From the NCBI RefSeq assembly GCF_023516615.1, contig NZ_JAMGBF010000050.1, forward strand, positions 54,348 to 118,347: DNA of 64,000 nt. Direction: 5' to 3'. A program made the translations under genes and the position numbers. Under the pieces are notes generated by a model, which saw only the letters and a program-made list of their open reading frames with translations, was not told where the DNA came from and ran no database searches. How positions within the stretch are numbered: the stretch's first letter is position 1; every line of letters begins with the position of its first letter. Of the stretch, positions 45,649-54,465 are shown piece by piece. Source of the stretch: Streptomyces panaciradicis (GTDB lineage Bacteria; Actinomycetota; Actinomycetes; Streptomycetales; Streptomycetaceae).

Positions 45649-46695
45649 TTACGCGCCAGCCTCTCTGGCGGCGTCTTCGCTGGGCGGCGAGTGCGCGGGC
45701 AGCTCCCACCGGACCTCGCCGCTGTCGTGATGATGGTGCCAGGCCGTGACGAGGCGGGCGCGGACCAGTTGGTCGAGGAGGTCTTCCAGCTGCTGGGGCG
45801 GCTGTCCGCACTGGCGGGTGAGGGCATCGAGCTCGCCCCCGCCCGCCCCGGCGGTGCTGTGGGCGGCCAGGGCGAGTGCGGTCAGCCGCAGGGCGCAGGG
45901 CAGGCCGGGCGAGGCGGCCAGCGGGGCGGGGCGCAGCGCCCATTGGGCGGCGCGGATGCGCGCGGTGCGTCCGGGGGCCTGGTGCAGGACGGCGGCGTCG
46001 AGCAGCTGTGCCTGGACGGGCGAGCATCTGCGGCTGAGGCGGTGCAGCCAGCCGGCGTGCTCCAGTTCGAGCCACAGCTCCGCGCGGCCGTGCAGCCGCA
46101 TGCCGCGCAGGAACCCGTGGGGCAGGCGGATCTGCCCGTGATGGTCGGCGCGCAACGCGCACTGCAGGGCGAGTAGCCGGGCTGCGGGGGAGGAGAAGCG
46201 GGGCAGCGCTGTGGCGAGGTAGGTGAGCATTTCGCGTACGCGCTGCTGCTCTGCCGGGTCGAACGGAGGCGTGGTGCGCGCAGGGCGCGCCATGCCGGCG
46301 GCCGGCTGGGCGCGGCCGGTGCCGAGCAGGGTGGGCGGCACGACGGCGGTGCGGCTCATCGCCGCCGCGCAGGCGGCGCAGGCATCAGCCAGCCGCCACG
46401 CACGGCCGCCGCGGTCGCAGGTCAGGGCGAGCAGGACGGGTCCCGCGCAGCCGCGGTGGCGGGGGTGCCAGTGGCAGCCCAGTGCCCGGCACTGGCAGAT
46501 GCGCAGGTACCCGGGCAGCGTGTCGGCGCGGGCGTGGCGGGCCAGATGGGTGAGGGCGGCCGAGCGGGCGGAGGCGGCCGGCAGGACGGGGCTGTGTGCG
46601 CAGCGGGGACAGGTCAGGGCCGGCCCGCCCGTCTGCGGGCGCAGGTGCACCGTCCAGATGCGCTGCACCGCAGCGTGTGTACTGGCAAGCCGCAT
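45649..46695 (-). CDS. zinc-rich hypothetical regulator
   Basis: This 348-residue protein has many possible metal ligands in its first 130 residues (CPRC, LTHLARHARADT, CQCRALGCHWH, HRGC, then CAACAAA). The C-terminal 200 residues are helical with a winged-helix flavour near the end (LDALTRQCGQPPQQLEDLLDQLVRARLV). Such a layout fits a DNA-binding protein, but I do not recognise the family. The ATG at 46695 is chosen with GGAGGG about 11 bases upstream; the longer frame upstream crosses the palindromes and was rejected. It is divergent from the XRE gene at 46887, and both are probably controlled by the operators between them. It is convergent with the patatin gene. Confidence 0.6.
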   Translation of the reverse strand: MRLASTHAAVQRIWTVHLRPQTGGPALTCPRCAHSPVLPAASARSAALTHLARHARADTLPGYLRICQCRALGCHWHPRHRGCAGPVLLALTCDRGGRAWRLADACAACAAAMSRTAVVPPTLLGTGRAQPAAGMARPARTTPPFDPAEQQRVREMLTYLATALPRFSSPAARLLALQCALRADHHGQIRLPHGFLRGMRLHGRAELWLELEHAGWLHRLSRRCSPVQAQLLDAAVLHQAPGRTARIRAAQWALRPAPLAASPGLPCALRLTALALAAHSTAGAGGGELDALTRQCGQPPQQLEDLLDQLVRARLVTAWHHHHDSGEVRWELPAHSPPSEDAAREAGA

Positions 46696-46777
46696 CGGCT
46701 CGTTGTCCCTCCGTTCTGGTCCGCGTCGGCCTCGCGCGGTGGCCTCCCGGTACGTACGTGGGAGCCGCCCGCACCGT

Positions 46778-46870
46778 AGTGCAGATACCTGCACTCGCGC
46801 AGTGCGAGTGCAGGGCGCGCTCACCTGCGCTGATAGTGCAGAAATCCGCACTGACAGGGCAGGTGTCTGC
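46778..46870. promoter_or_regulatory. cluster of nested palindromic operators
   Basis: Four inverted repeats share a GTGCAG/CTGCAC core: AGTGCAG-ATAC-CTGCACT (46778-46795), TGCACTCGC-n5-GCGAGTGCA (46790-46812), AGTGCAG-AAAT-CCGCACT (46835-46852, one mismatch) and GCAG-GTGT-CTGC (46859-46870). They fill the space between two divergent regulatory genes. The spacing and shared half-site suggest cooperative binding of a dimeric HTH protein, most simply the product of 46887-47150. Confidence 0.65.
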
Positions 46871-46886
46871 ACCGTCGGATGGTGGG

Positions 46887-47150
46887 GTGACGATCTTGCC
46901 GCCCGACCCGGACCGCGACGCCCTGCGTGTGACGCTGGCGCGGCTGAGGAACGCGCGCGAGTGGACCTTCGACGAACTCGCCGGCCGCAGCGGCCTGGCC
47001 CGGCGTACGCTGATCGACCTCGAACACGGCCGGGCCGCAGGCACCGTCACCACCTGGCATGCCCTCGCGCACGCCTTCGATGTCCCCATCGAGCAGCTGC
47101 TCGGCTCGCTCTGCGACGACCACACCCCGCCCGGATCCAAGGGCGCCTGA
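46887..47150 (+). CDS. XRE-family transcriptional regulator
   Basis: This 87-residue protein is a lone helix-turn-helix of the XRE (Cro/C1) family. RVTLARLRNAREWTFDELA is followed by SGLARRTLIDLEHGRA and TVTTWHALAHAFDVPIEQL, the typical five-helix pattern. The GTG at 46887 is the likely start, though its ribosome site (GGTGGGG) is weak. It lies 17 bases downstream of the last palindrome, as expected for an autoregulator, and probably controls the divergent zinc-rich gene as well. The DUF6083 gene follows on the same strand. Confidence 0.75.
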   Translation: MTILPPDPDRDALRVTLARLRNAREWTFDELAGRSGLARRTLIDLEHGRAAGTVTTWHALAHAFDVPIEQLLGSLCDDHTPPGSKGA

Positions 47151-47319
47151 CTCCGGCCGCGTCAGGCCTGGCGCGCCGCGCAAATCACCCGAACCGGCGA
47201 GCATGCATAGAACGCACACCCGCCGACTCGCATTGCCGTTCGACAGGGCTGGGCCGCCCGGGGGACTGCCCGTCCGCCATCCCCGCCCTCCGGGCGTGTC
47301 ACCTGGCACGGTCCTCGCC

Positions 47320-48168
47320 ATGCGCCCCCACTCCATCCCCGGCTGCCACTGGGACGGCAGCCCTCGCACCGCCCCGGCGCGCCGTCCCCTGCGGGTGGCC
47401 GCCACCAGTCCCAGCCGCCTGCTGCGCGCCGGCCAGAGCGGCCGCTGCCGCCACTGCGGCAACCGCATCGACCTCTACCCGCGTGCCGACGGGCGTCCCA
47501 TCGCCCTGCATCCCGCCGAACTGGCCACCGCCCACGCCCCTGCCTCCTGCCACTGGCACCTGAGCTCCGGCATCGCTCACCCGCACGGCGACGGCAGCGC
47601 CTGGTGCCGCATTCCGCACGCCGTGCTCTGCCCGCAGCGCACTCCCCTCTGCCGGATCAACCCGTCCCTCACGTCGGTGCGCCGCCAACTCGCCGTACGA
47701 ACCCGTCGCCTGATCGACACCGGTGTCTTCATCCCCACGGCTGCCCCCACCAGCGCAGCGCCTGACGGCCCCGACCGCCCTCTCGTACGGATGCTGCTGG
47801 GCTACTACCTCGCCGACGGCCCCGTGGAGGCCATCCGCTGCGTAGCCCAGACGAGCCACCGAACCCGCTGCCCCCGTCCCGTCCTGGCCCCGGACGCCCC
47901 GCCCGGATCCTGGAGACTGCTGCCTGTCGGCACCCAACGCGGCCAACTCGCCCTGTCCGAACAGGTGACGGCCGTCTACGACCTCAGCCAGCTGCCCCAT
48001 GCCGAACAACGGCGCTGGCGTATCCAGCGCTGCCCCGCGCACGCCACCACCCACGGCGCCGCCGACCTGGCCCTGACCGGATGGCAGGTCTTCGATCCCC
48101 TCCTGCACGCCCAGCACCTGCGTACCGGTCTGCCATACCCACCGGCACCCGGCAGCAAAGAGAGGTGA
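47320..48168 (+). CDS. DUF6083-like protein
   Basis: This 282-residue protein has the DUF6083 pattern: GRCRHCGNRIDLYPRADGRPI (about residues 42-62), then a CRIPHAVLCP motif (about 92-101). These cysteines and histidines should bind zinc. DUF6083 genes are common in Streptomyces and their function is unknown. A second cysteine set (C-V-A-Q, then RCPRPV and QRCPAH) lies in the C-terminal half, which is longer than the basic family. I chose the ATG at 47320, where the codon bias begins; no strong ribosome site is seen. The gene is followed after 2 bases by the next gene of a three-gene operon ending in a UvrD-like helicase. Confidence 0.65.
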   Translation: MRPHSIPGCHWDGSPRTAPARRPLRVAATSPSRLLRAGQSGRCRHCGNRIDLYPRADGRPIALHPAELATAHAPASCHWHLSSGIAHPHGDGSAWCRIPHAVLCPQRTPLCRINPSLTSVRRQLAVRTRRLIDTGVFIPTAAPTSAAPDGPDRPLVRMLLGYYLADGPVEAIRCVAQTSHRTRCPRPVLAPDAPPGSWRLLPVGTQRGQLALSEQVTAVYDLSQLPHAEQRRWRIQRCPAHATTHGAADLALTGWQVFDPLLHAQHLRTGLPYPPAPGSKER

Positions 48169-48170
48169 CA

Positions 48171-48647
48171 ATGCCGCACCACGCCCTGGAAATCCTCCTG
48201 ACGCGCCCGCTGGTCCCGGCGGAGCTCCGTGACGCCGCCCGCGTGCTGCCGCTCGCGACCAACCACGACACCACCCGCCTCATGACCCTCGTACGCGCCA
48301 AAACCCCCGGCCGCGCCGCACACCGGCTGCGCCAGCACCTCGCCACTCGGCTCCCCGTGGACGTGATCACCACCCACTACCCGGACGCCGCAGGGCAGGT
48401 CCTGCTCAACCTCGCCTTCCCGCCCACCGTCCACGCCACGATCCGCCACGCCGCCCATGAAACGGGGCGGAGCCCGGAACTCTTCGTGAAGCTGGCCCTG
48501 CACCGCGCACTGGCCCAGCACGCCAGCGACGAGGCCGACCGGCTCGACCGGGCCGTGCAGCACCTGCTCGCCGGCACCACGGCCGCACACCTCCTGGCAG
48601 CCGTCGGCCACGCCCTGACCCGCACCCCCGGAGCAGCCCCCGCATGA
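48171..48647 (+). CDS. hypothetical protein in DUF6083-helicase operon
   Basis: This 158-residue protein starts at an ATG just behind AGAGGTGAC and overlaps the next start in ATGA. The N-terminal half is mixed, with an LVRAKTPGRAAHRLRQHL segment. The C-terminal half is helical, with HATIRHAAHETGRSPELFV resembling a ribbon-helix-helix or short DNA-binding motif. I do not recognise a family. Tight coupling on both sides shows it belongs with the DUF6083 protein and the helicase, perhaps as a DNA-binding adaptor. Confidence 0.6.
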   Translation: MPHHALEILLTRPLVPAELRDAARVLPLATNHDTTRLMTLVRAKTPGRAAHRLRQHLATRLPVDVITTHYPDAAGQVLLNLAFPPTVHATIRHAAHETGRSPELFVKLALHRALAQHASDEADRLDRAVQHLLAGTTAAHLLAAVGHALTRTPGAAPA

Positions 48648-50113
48648 ACCCGACCGACGAACAGACGGCCGCGGCCGACACCTTCCACGCCGGCCACCAC
48701 CTTGCCCTGCAGGCCGGCGCGGGTACCGGCAAGACCACCACCCTGACCCTGCTCGCCCGCACCACCAAACGCCGCGGCCGCTACCTCGCCTACAACCGGG
48801 CCATCGCCCAGGACGCACGCACCCGCTTCCCCGACACCGTGCAGTGCAAGACCGCCCACGCCCTGGCCTACGCCGCCGTCGGCCACCGCTACACCCGCCG
48901 CCTGAACGCCCCCCGCCGCCCGGCCTGGCAGACCGGACAGGCCCTCGGCATCACCAAGCCGATCCGCATCGGCGACCGCGACATCTCACAAAAGACCCTC
49001 TCCAACGCCACGCTGCGCACCGTGGCCGGCTTCTGCCACACCGCCGACGAGACGATCACCCGCCATCACGTCCCCCGCCTGCGCGGTCTGGAAGACAAGG
49101 ACCTGCACACCCAACTCGCCGCCCACATCGTGCCGTTCGCCCGCAAAGCCTGGGCCGACCTGCAGCACCCCGACGACGGGGCCGTGCGCTTCGACCACGA
49201 CCACTACCTGAAGATCTGGGCTCTCAGTCAGCCGAAGATCGACGCCGACTTCCTGCTGCTGGACGAGGCCCAGGACACCAACCCCGTCGTCGAACAGATC
49301 TTTCTCGATCAGCGCGGCCACGCTCAGCTGGTGATGGTCGGCGACTCCGCCCAGGCCATCTACCAGTGGCGCGGCGCCAAAGACGTCATGACAGGCTTCG
49401 AGGGCACTCAGCTCGTCCTGTCGCAGTCCTTCCGCTTCGGCCCCCACCTGGCCCAGGAGGCCAACCGCTGGCTTTCCATCGCGGAGGCACCGATCCGCCT
49501 GACCGGCACCCCCGCCGTGCCTACCGAACTCGGGCACCTCGTCCGGCCCGACGCCGTGCTGTGCCGCACCAACGTCGGCGCAATGGCCCACGTCATGGAC
49601 CTGCTGGCCGCCGGATACCGCGTGGGACTGGCCGGGGGAGGGGACAGCCTGCGCGCCCTGGCCCTGGCCGCCCGTGACCTCAAGGAGGGCCGCCGCACCT
49701 CCCACCCCGAGCTGGTGCTGTTCCCCTCCTGGGGCGAACTGCAGGACTACGCAGCCCACGACCCGGCCGGACGTGACCTGCAGCCGCTGGTCGACCTCGT
49801 CGACACCCACGGCACCGACGCCATCCTGGCCGCCCTCGCTCACCTCACTCCGGAGCAACAGGCCGAGGTGACCGTGTCAACGGCCCACAAGGCCAAAGGC
49901 CGTGAATGGCCCTGCGTGAAGATCGCCGACGACTTCACCCCGCCGAAGGACACCGACAAGCACGACGACACCGGCCGCCCCGTCCCCGGACCGATCAGCG
50001 ACAGCGAAGCCCGTCTCGCCTATGTCGCCGTCACCCGCACCCGCCGGCGCCTCGACCTCGGCGGCCTCTCCTGGATCCACGAGCACCCCGACGGAAACCC
50101 GCCGGCACGCTGA
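48644..50113 (+). CDS. UvrD/Rep-like superfamily 1 helicase
   Basis: This 489-residue SF1 helicase has Walker A GAGTGKTTT (about residues 27-35), motif II DEAQDTNP (about 206), GDSAQAIYQWRGA (motif III), QSFRFG (motif IV), STAHKAKGREW (motif V) and YVAVTRTRRRL (motif VI). All catalytic motifs are intact. It is shorter than UvrD or PcrA because the 1B and 2B inserts are small, like the compact helicases found in defence and plasmid loci. Its start overlaps the preceding stop in ATGA. No nuclease domain is visible. It may unwind DNA for repair, or act with the two preceding proteins in a system not known to me. Confidence 0.85.
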   Translation: MNPTDEQTAAADTFHAGHHLALQAGAGTGKTTTLTLLARTTKRRGRYLAYNRAIAQDARTRFPDTVQCKTAHALAYAAVGHRYTRRLNAPRRPAWQTGQALGITKPIRIGDRDISQKTLSNATLRTVAGFCHTADETITRHHVPRLRGLEDKDLHTQLAAHIVPFARKAWADLQHPDDGAVRFDHDHYLKIWALSQPKIDADFLLLDEAQDTNPVVEQIFLDQRGHAQLVMVGDSAQAIYQWRGAKDVMTGFEGTQLVLSQSFRFGPHLAQEANRWLSIAEAPIRLTGTPAVPTELGHLVRPDAVLCRTNVGAMAHVMDLLAAGYRVGLAGGGDSLRALALAARDLKEGRRTSHPELVLFPSWGELQDYAAHDPAGRDLQPLVDLVDTHGTDAILAALAHLTPEQQAEVTVSTAHKAKGREWPCVKIADDFTPPKDTDKHDDTGRPVPGPISDSEARLAYVAVTRTRRRLDLGGLSWIHEHPDGNPPAR

Positions 50114-50578
50114 CCGCCCTGCGGCAGAACGGGAGCCGTCGGTGCGAGTGAACCGAAGCGCGGGCGCGGAAGGACCTCAGCAAAGGTGATCGCTTCCCGG
50201 CCGATGGTGACGAGCTGTCGTCGTTGATGGCCGCTGCCGGATGCGACCTTTCTTGCGCGAGCCCTCTGAAGGATGCGTGTTTACACAGGCCAGCCACAGT
50301 TCTGGAGCATGGTCCGTAGACTGACGTCCCCTTGGAGGCCGCTTCCCCTCGTCGCCCGTTGCAGAACCGGCCCGTTGCGGAAACCAGGGAGAGCGTGGCG
50401 TACGCGGCGTTCTCCGCAACCGGGGCGCCGGCTGAAGCGGTACGGCGGACAGGCTCGACGCGCTGCCCGAACGACGGCGGGCGGGAGGGGGGCTTGGGCG
50501 GAGTGGACTGCCGAGAACTGCCGTAGGCCTTCAGGCCGGCCGCTGTCCACAGACGGCCCGGGGCAGGCTCCTGAAGCC
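50114..50578. other. 465-base stretch without a supported gene
   Basis: Open frames on both strands lack ribosome sites and codon bias. I see no clear repeat or hairpin that would explain the gap between the helicase operon and the broken HTH gene. Confidence 0.35.
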
Positions 50579-50875
50579 ATGAACACTAGCTCGCCGGGCC
50601 CCGCCTGGCATTCCTCCTGGCCGCCTACACCCGCAACGCCTCCGCGGTTGCCGCGCTCTTGGGCACCCGCGCGCGTACGGTGCACCGTTACTGCCGCGGT
50701 TGGTCGATGCCTCCCGGGCCCCGACTGCGCCGGGCCCTGCGCCGCCGTGTCCTGGACCTCGTGTGCCCACGGTGTCTGTCCGACCGGGCGGTTGAAGAGG
50801 CACGCCAGGCGAAGCGGGACGCCCGGCGCGCGGCCCGCCGGATTCCGCGTGAACAAGACGGTCCTCATCGCTGAC
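50579..50875 (+). pseudogene. small HTH gene with an early frameshift
   Basis: The ATG at 50579 begins MNTSSPG, but the protein-like sequence continues in another frame: RLAFLLAAYTRNASAVAALL, GTRARTVHRYCRGW, then a basic, arginine-rich tail. That frame has a stop just before it and no start codon of its own, so a single-base change near 50597 seems to separate start and body. The body looks like a short helix-turn-helix with an RTVHRYCRG recognition helix. It could be a decayed gene or a sequence error. Confidence 0.45.
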
Positions 50876-51005
50876 TTGCAGGCCTGAGCAGAGACTGCCA
50901 TAGCAAGGGTCCGCGCAGATCATGATGATGAAGCTTCTGTGCATCATTGAAAGCAATTGGCTGATATCCATGCGGAATTTGCATCGACTCGGATACAATG
51001 AGGGC

Positions 51006-51293
51006 GTGGGATTGACCTTGGAAGAGTCGCTGCGGTTGACGGTGGCCGCGTTGATGCAGGTGACGGGTGACTCGCAGCGGTCGGTCGCGGCAGTGCTGGG
51101 GCTGACACAGACGCAGGTGTCGCGCCGGCAGTCGGGTGCCGTTTCGTGGAGCCTGCGCGACGTGGATGTCCTGGCCGAGCATTACGGCATCGGCGCCCTG
51201 GACTTGCTTGCGGGTCCGACCAGAGCATGCGAGGCGCTACACGCCGGCCGGCGCCGTTCCGTCCGGGCCGAGACGAAGGGGGCGAGCCGGTGA
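51006..51293 (+). CDS. small XRE-type regulator upstream of tap-like gene
   Basis: This 95-residue protein has the helix-turn-helix TGDSQRSVAAVLGLTQTQVSRRQSG (about residues 21-45), where QTQVSRRQ should be the recognition helix, followed by DVDVLAEHYGIGALDLL. The GTG at 51006 is used; its stop overlaps the next start in GTGA. An AT-rich leader precedes it, with TACAAT at about 50994, a good -10 box, and the inverted repeat ATGC-GGAATTT-GCAT, a possible operator. It probably controls the replication genes that follow. Confidence 0.75.
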   Translation: MGLTLEESLRLTVAALMQVTGDSQRSVAAVLGLTQTQVSRRQSGAVSWSLRDVDVLAEHYGIGALDLLAGPTRACEALHAGRRRSVRAETKGASR

Positions 51294-52849
51294 GTGACTT
51301 CGACGCGATCGACTCGCTCCTCGACGCCGTCGGCCCGCAGGCCGAACTCCCGCCCTGCCAGGTACGCCGCGAGCTGCGGGAGCGAGCCCGGCTGTCCAAG
51401 GCGCAGGTGGCCCGTGCGCTCGGGGTGAGCCCGTCCACCCTCAGCGGATGGGAGAGCGGCCGGGACCCGGCCGGTGAGGTCCGCACCAAGTACGCCTATC
51501 TGCTGGACGGGCTGAACGCCAAGCTCGCCACCGAGACCGAAACCAGGACCATGGCGGAGCCGGCTGCGGAGCGGCCTGTGGCATCAGGCACTGCTGCGGC
51601 GGCCGTCACCTCTACGTCTTCGCCGGAAGTCGGCCAGGACGAGGACGAGGTGGAGCTGCTCGCCGTGCCCGAGCCGTGTGTGCTGTGCGGCCGTCCCGCC
51701 GAACAACGCGTGGCGGGATTCGCTCAGCACCTGGACCCCTCCGACTGCCAGGCGACCCCTGTCGAAACCCCGAAACCCGAGCCCGCCGCGCCATCTACCC
51801 AGGCCCACGAGCCGCGTACAGTACGCCCGCCTCGTCCGGCCGGCGGGAAAGGCACGGCCCCGCGCGGGCGGGCGTTCCAGGAGCCGTCCGGGCCGGCCGA
51901 CTTGATCCACGAAGCGGTGCACGCCGTGCTCGCCGAGCACCGGGGCGCCGTCGAAGCCGCGAGCGCCGTACTGCTGAAGCGGGCCATCCCGGACGCGATG
52001 CGCCTGCTGGACGAGACCCGCAAGGGCGCCCGCTACGACGTGATCGCCCACCCCTGGATCCCCGACATCCTCAAGAAGCAGACCTCCAGGGGCGCCGACC
52101 AGATCTGGGAGGCCCGCCCCAAGTGGACGCGGCCCGAGCTGCCGCCCGGGAAGCACGAGGTCACCGCACTCGACATCAACGGCGCCTATTTGAGCGCTCT
52201 CAAGACCCACCTCCCGCTCGGCCAGCTGGAACATTCCACGGGCTTCGCGCACGACCGGCGCCGCGCCGGAGTCCACCTGATCACCCCGCCCGCCTGGGAG
52301 CACGACGCGGTGCTGCCCAACCCGATCGGCCAGCGCGACGAACCAGGCCCCCTGTGGGTCACCGAGCCGACCCTGCGCCTGCTGCTGCGTCTGTCCGGAC
52401 CGAAGCACGGCCTGTGCGAGCCGCCCCAGATCCACGAGTCGTACACCTCGGGAGCCACCGAGAACCTCCTGGAGAAGTTCCGGATCGCCCTCAAGGATGC
52501 CCGCGACACCGCGATCGCTGACGGCGACGGGCTGACGCTGGAGTACGTGAAGGCGATGTACTCCAAGTTCGTGTCCACGATGGGGGAGTCGAACTACAAC
52601 CGGGAGCTCTACCGCCCGGACTGGATGCACATCATCCGCTCCCAGGCATTCGCCAACCTCTGGATGAAGGCGCTCAAGGCCCACGACGCGGGACTGACGG
52701 TCGTGCGGGCGATGGGAACCGACGAACTCCACGTCATCGGAGACTGGCGCCGTGTCTTCCCCGAAGGCCGCTCGGTTACCGAGGTGAAGGTCAAGGACAC
52801 GTACACCGCCGGGACCGGCACCGAAGCCGGCACAGGGCAGGAGCAGTAA
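51290..52849 (+). CDS. Tap-like telomere-associated protein
   Basis: This 519-residue protein opens with AIDSLLDAVGPQAELPP, an XRE-type HTH (RLSKAQVARALGVSPSTLSGWESG) and a zinc element PCVLCGRPAEQRVAG with HLDPSDC. That series is characteristic of Streptomyces Tap proteins, which bind telomere DNA and recruit the terminal protein. The second half has motifs like a family B DNA polymerase: ALDINGAYLSAL (motif A, about residue 292), KAMYSKFVSTMG (motif B, about 420) and MGTDELHV (motif C, about 476). Tap proteins have been reported to add nucleotides to the terminal protein, which fits. At 519 residues it is shorter than the chromosomal Tap I know (about 700). The GTG overlaps the regulator stop and the next gene follows at once. 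Confidence 0.7.
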   Translation: MSDFDAIDSLLDAVGPQAELPPCQVRRELRERARLSKAQVARALGVSPSTLSGWESGRDPAGEVRTKYAYLLDGLNAKLATETETRTMAEPAAERPVASGTAAAAVTSTSSPEVGQDEDEVELLAVPEPCVLCGRPAEQRVAGFAQHLDPSDCQATPVETPKPEPAAPSTQAHEPRTVRPPRPAGGKGTAPRGRAFQEPSGPADLIHEAVHAVLAEHRGAVEAASAVLLKRAIPDAMRLLDETRKGARYDVIAHPWIPDILKKQTSRGADQIWEARPKWTRPELPPGKHEVTALDINGAYLSALKTHLPLGQLEHSTGFAHDRRRAGVHLITPPAWEHDAVLPNPIGQRDEPGPLWVTEPTLRLLLRLSGPKHGLCEPPQIHESYTSGATENLLEKFRIALKDARDTAIADGDGLTLEYVKAMYSKFVSTMGESNYNRELYRPDWMHIIRSQAFANLWMKALKAHDAGLTVVRAMGTDELHVIGDWRRVFPEGRSVTEVKVKDTYTAGTGTEAGTGQEQ

Positions 52850-53425
52850 ATGCCGGAGAAGAACATCGACTTCGGGAAGTTCGGCGCGAGCGGCATCAAG
52901 GGCAGCGAAGCCGTCGCCCGCCAGCTCGACCGGCTCGCCGCTCACATCGCCACCCCGGTGACCGCCAGGCGCGGCCTGATGGCCCGCCTGCACTACCTGA
53001 CGACGTCGGACAGGGCCTGGCAGGCAGCCAAGGACGCCGGACTGACCGTGAGCGACCGGACGCTGAAGGCATGGATGCAGGGCACCCGCCGTCCCTCGAA
53101 GGCCAACCTGGAACGCATCGACGCCGCCTACAAGGCGGTGCGACGCCGCAACGTCGCCCGCCACCTCACCGCCCGCCTCAACCGCGCAGGCCGCGGCACC
53201 CGCGTGGAGATCCACCCCCTCGACCAGTCCGGCGTGGCGCGCCAGCTCCAGCGGATGGTGGCCCACCGGACGATGAACGTGCGCCGCTGGGACAAGATCG
53301 TCGGATCCTGGGCGGCCGGCGACCACCAGGGCCTGGACGACGCCTGGACCGCCGATGTCCTGCCCGACCTGGGCTCCCAGTGGGGCCAGTACGAGTACGT
53401 CAAAAACATCGGCTTCGCCGCGTAG
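52850..53425 (+). CDS. Tpg-like terminal protein candidate
   Basis: This 191-residue basic protein starts immediately after the tap-like stop codon. Size and partner match Tpg, the protein that caps the 5' ends of Streptomyces telomeres and primes their replication. It has an HTH-like segment (TVSDRTLKAWMQGTRRPSKANLERI, about residues 61-85), as Tpg does, then a basic helix and AGRGTRVEIHPLDQ, resembling the central part of Tpg. The sequence is divergent, and the residue that would bond DNA cannot be assigned. It could be the terminal protein of a linear plasmid or integrated element. A plain DNA-binding partner is the alternative. Confidence 0.55.
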   Translation: MPEKNIDFGKFGASGIKGSEAVARQLDRLAAHIATPVTARRGLMARLHYLTTSDRAWQAAKDAGLTVSDRTLKAWMQGTRRPSKANLERIDAAYKAVRRRNVARHLTARLNRAGRGTRVEIHPLDQSGVARQLQRMVAHRTMNVRRWDKIVGSWAAGDHQGLDDAWTADVLPDLGSQWGQYEYVKNIGFAA

Positions 53426-53490
53426 AAGCCGCCCCTCTCGGCCCAGGGGACCGACGCCGGACGCTCCACCGGCGCGATCGGAGCGGTCAA

Positions 53491-54255
53491 TCACGCGGTG
53501 GGCAGGCCCCAAAGCCGGTCGTAGGCGGGATCGCCGGGGAAGGCGATGGACTCGACGTGCTGCGGCGGGATCGCGTTGCGGTAGAGGACGTCGGCGTTGG
53601 CGGGGGCGTAGCCGATGGCCTTGCCGACGAAGGTGTGCACCACCGATTTGAAGACGAGGTGCCTGCCGGAACTGGCCAGGTCCACGTAGGCGGTGACCAG
53701 TGCGGGCCGGCCCAGGCAACGCAGCCTCTGAGCAACACCGGCAGGGTCGTCGCAGTGCTGCCAGTAGATCGCCTCGCCGCCCCAGAAGGACAGCAGCCGC
53801 CACGCCCCGCCTATGTTGTGGGTGGTGGCCTCGGTCGAGAGGGTCAGGCAGACCTGACCCTCTCGACTGCCCATCCTCGGCCTCCCCGGGGCGACCATGC
53901 TCTGGGAGCGCAGTGCCTCCCGCTCAGCGTCGGTCAGATAGCCCCGCTCATGGGCCTGGTTCAGGCGGTCGTCAACGAGTGCGGCATCCAGGAGGCGCAG
54001 GCCATGGGCACGAATCGCATCGGCCTCGTGGTCGAGCAGCCTGGTGCAGTGCTGCGCCCGCAGAAGGTGGCCGCGGAGCAGGTCGAGGATCTGCGCCTCC
54101 CTGTCCTCCAACTCCAAGTCGACGTACAGCTCCGGCTCGTCCAGTTCGGCTTCTTCGGCGATCTTGTAGATGAGATCTGCCAGCGGCCCGGGCCAAGTGG
54201 TGGGGCTGTCCACATCCACGACGGGCCGGGTGGTGGCGGCGTGAGCCGGTGTCAT
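53491..54255 (-). CDS. hypothetical protein near tRNA-fMet
   Basis: This 254-residue protein has an acidic helical N-terminal half (ELDEPELYVDLELEDREAQIL, HLLRAQHCTRLL, LDAALVDDRLNQAHERGYLT) and a beta-rich C-terminal half with many aromatics (GGAWRLLSFWGGEAIYWQH, LVTAYVDLASS). The second half could be a small toxin- or ADP-ribosyltransferase-like fold, but I see no catalytic motif that settles it. The ATG at 54255 is the first before good codon use. It is convergent with the tpg-like gene and separated from the tRNA by about 210 bases. Confidence 0.55.
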   Translation of the reverse strand: MTPAHAATTRPVVDVDSPTTWPGPLADLIYKIAEEAELDEPELYVDLELEDREAQILDLLRGHLLRAQHCTRLLDHEADAIRAHGLRLLDAALVDDRLNQAHERGYLTDAEREALRSQSMVAPGRPRMGSREGQVCLTLSTEATTHNIGGAWRLLSFWGGEAIYWQHCDDPAGVAQRLRCLGRPALVTAYVDLASSGRHLVFKSVVHTFVGKAIGYAPANADVLYRNAIPPQHVESIAFPGDPAYDRLWGLPTA

Positions 54256-54465
54256 GGTGAGCCAGTATCCCACGGCCGGACCAACAGGCTCCGGACCGGC
54301 AAATGGGCCACGAGACCCGGACGATGTGCGGGGCCAGCGCGCCGGACGCCGCAACTACGGCCAGGTCAGGCCGACCTCGAGGGCCACAAAGATCCGGAAC
54401 ATACGACCCCCGGCCCATAATGGTCTCCAGCGCCCGCCGCTATGACGTACGGTGGTGTTCACCGA

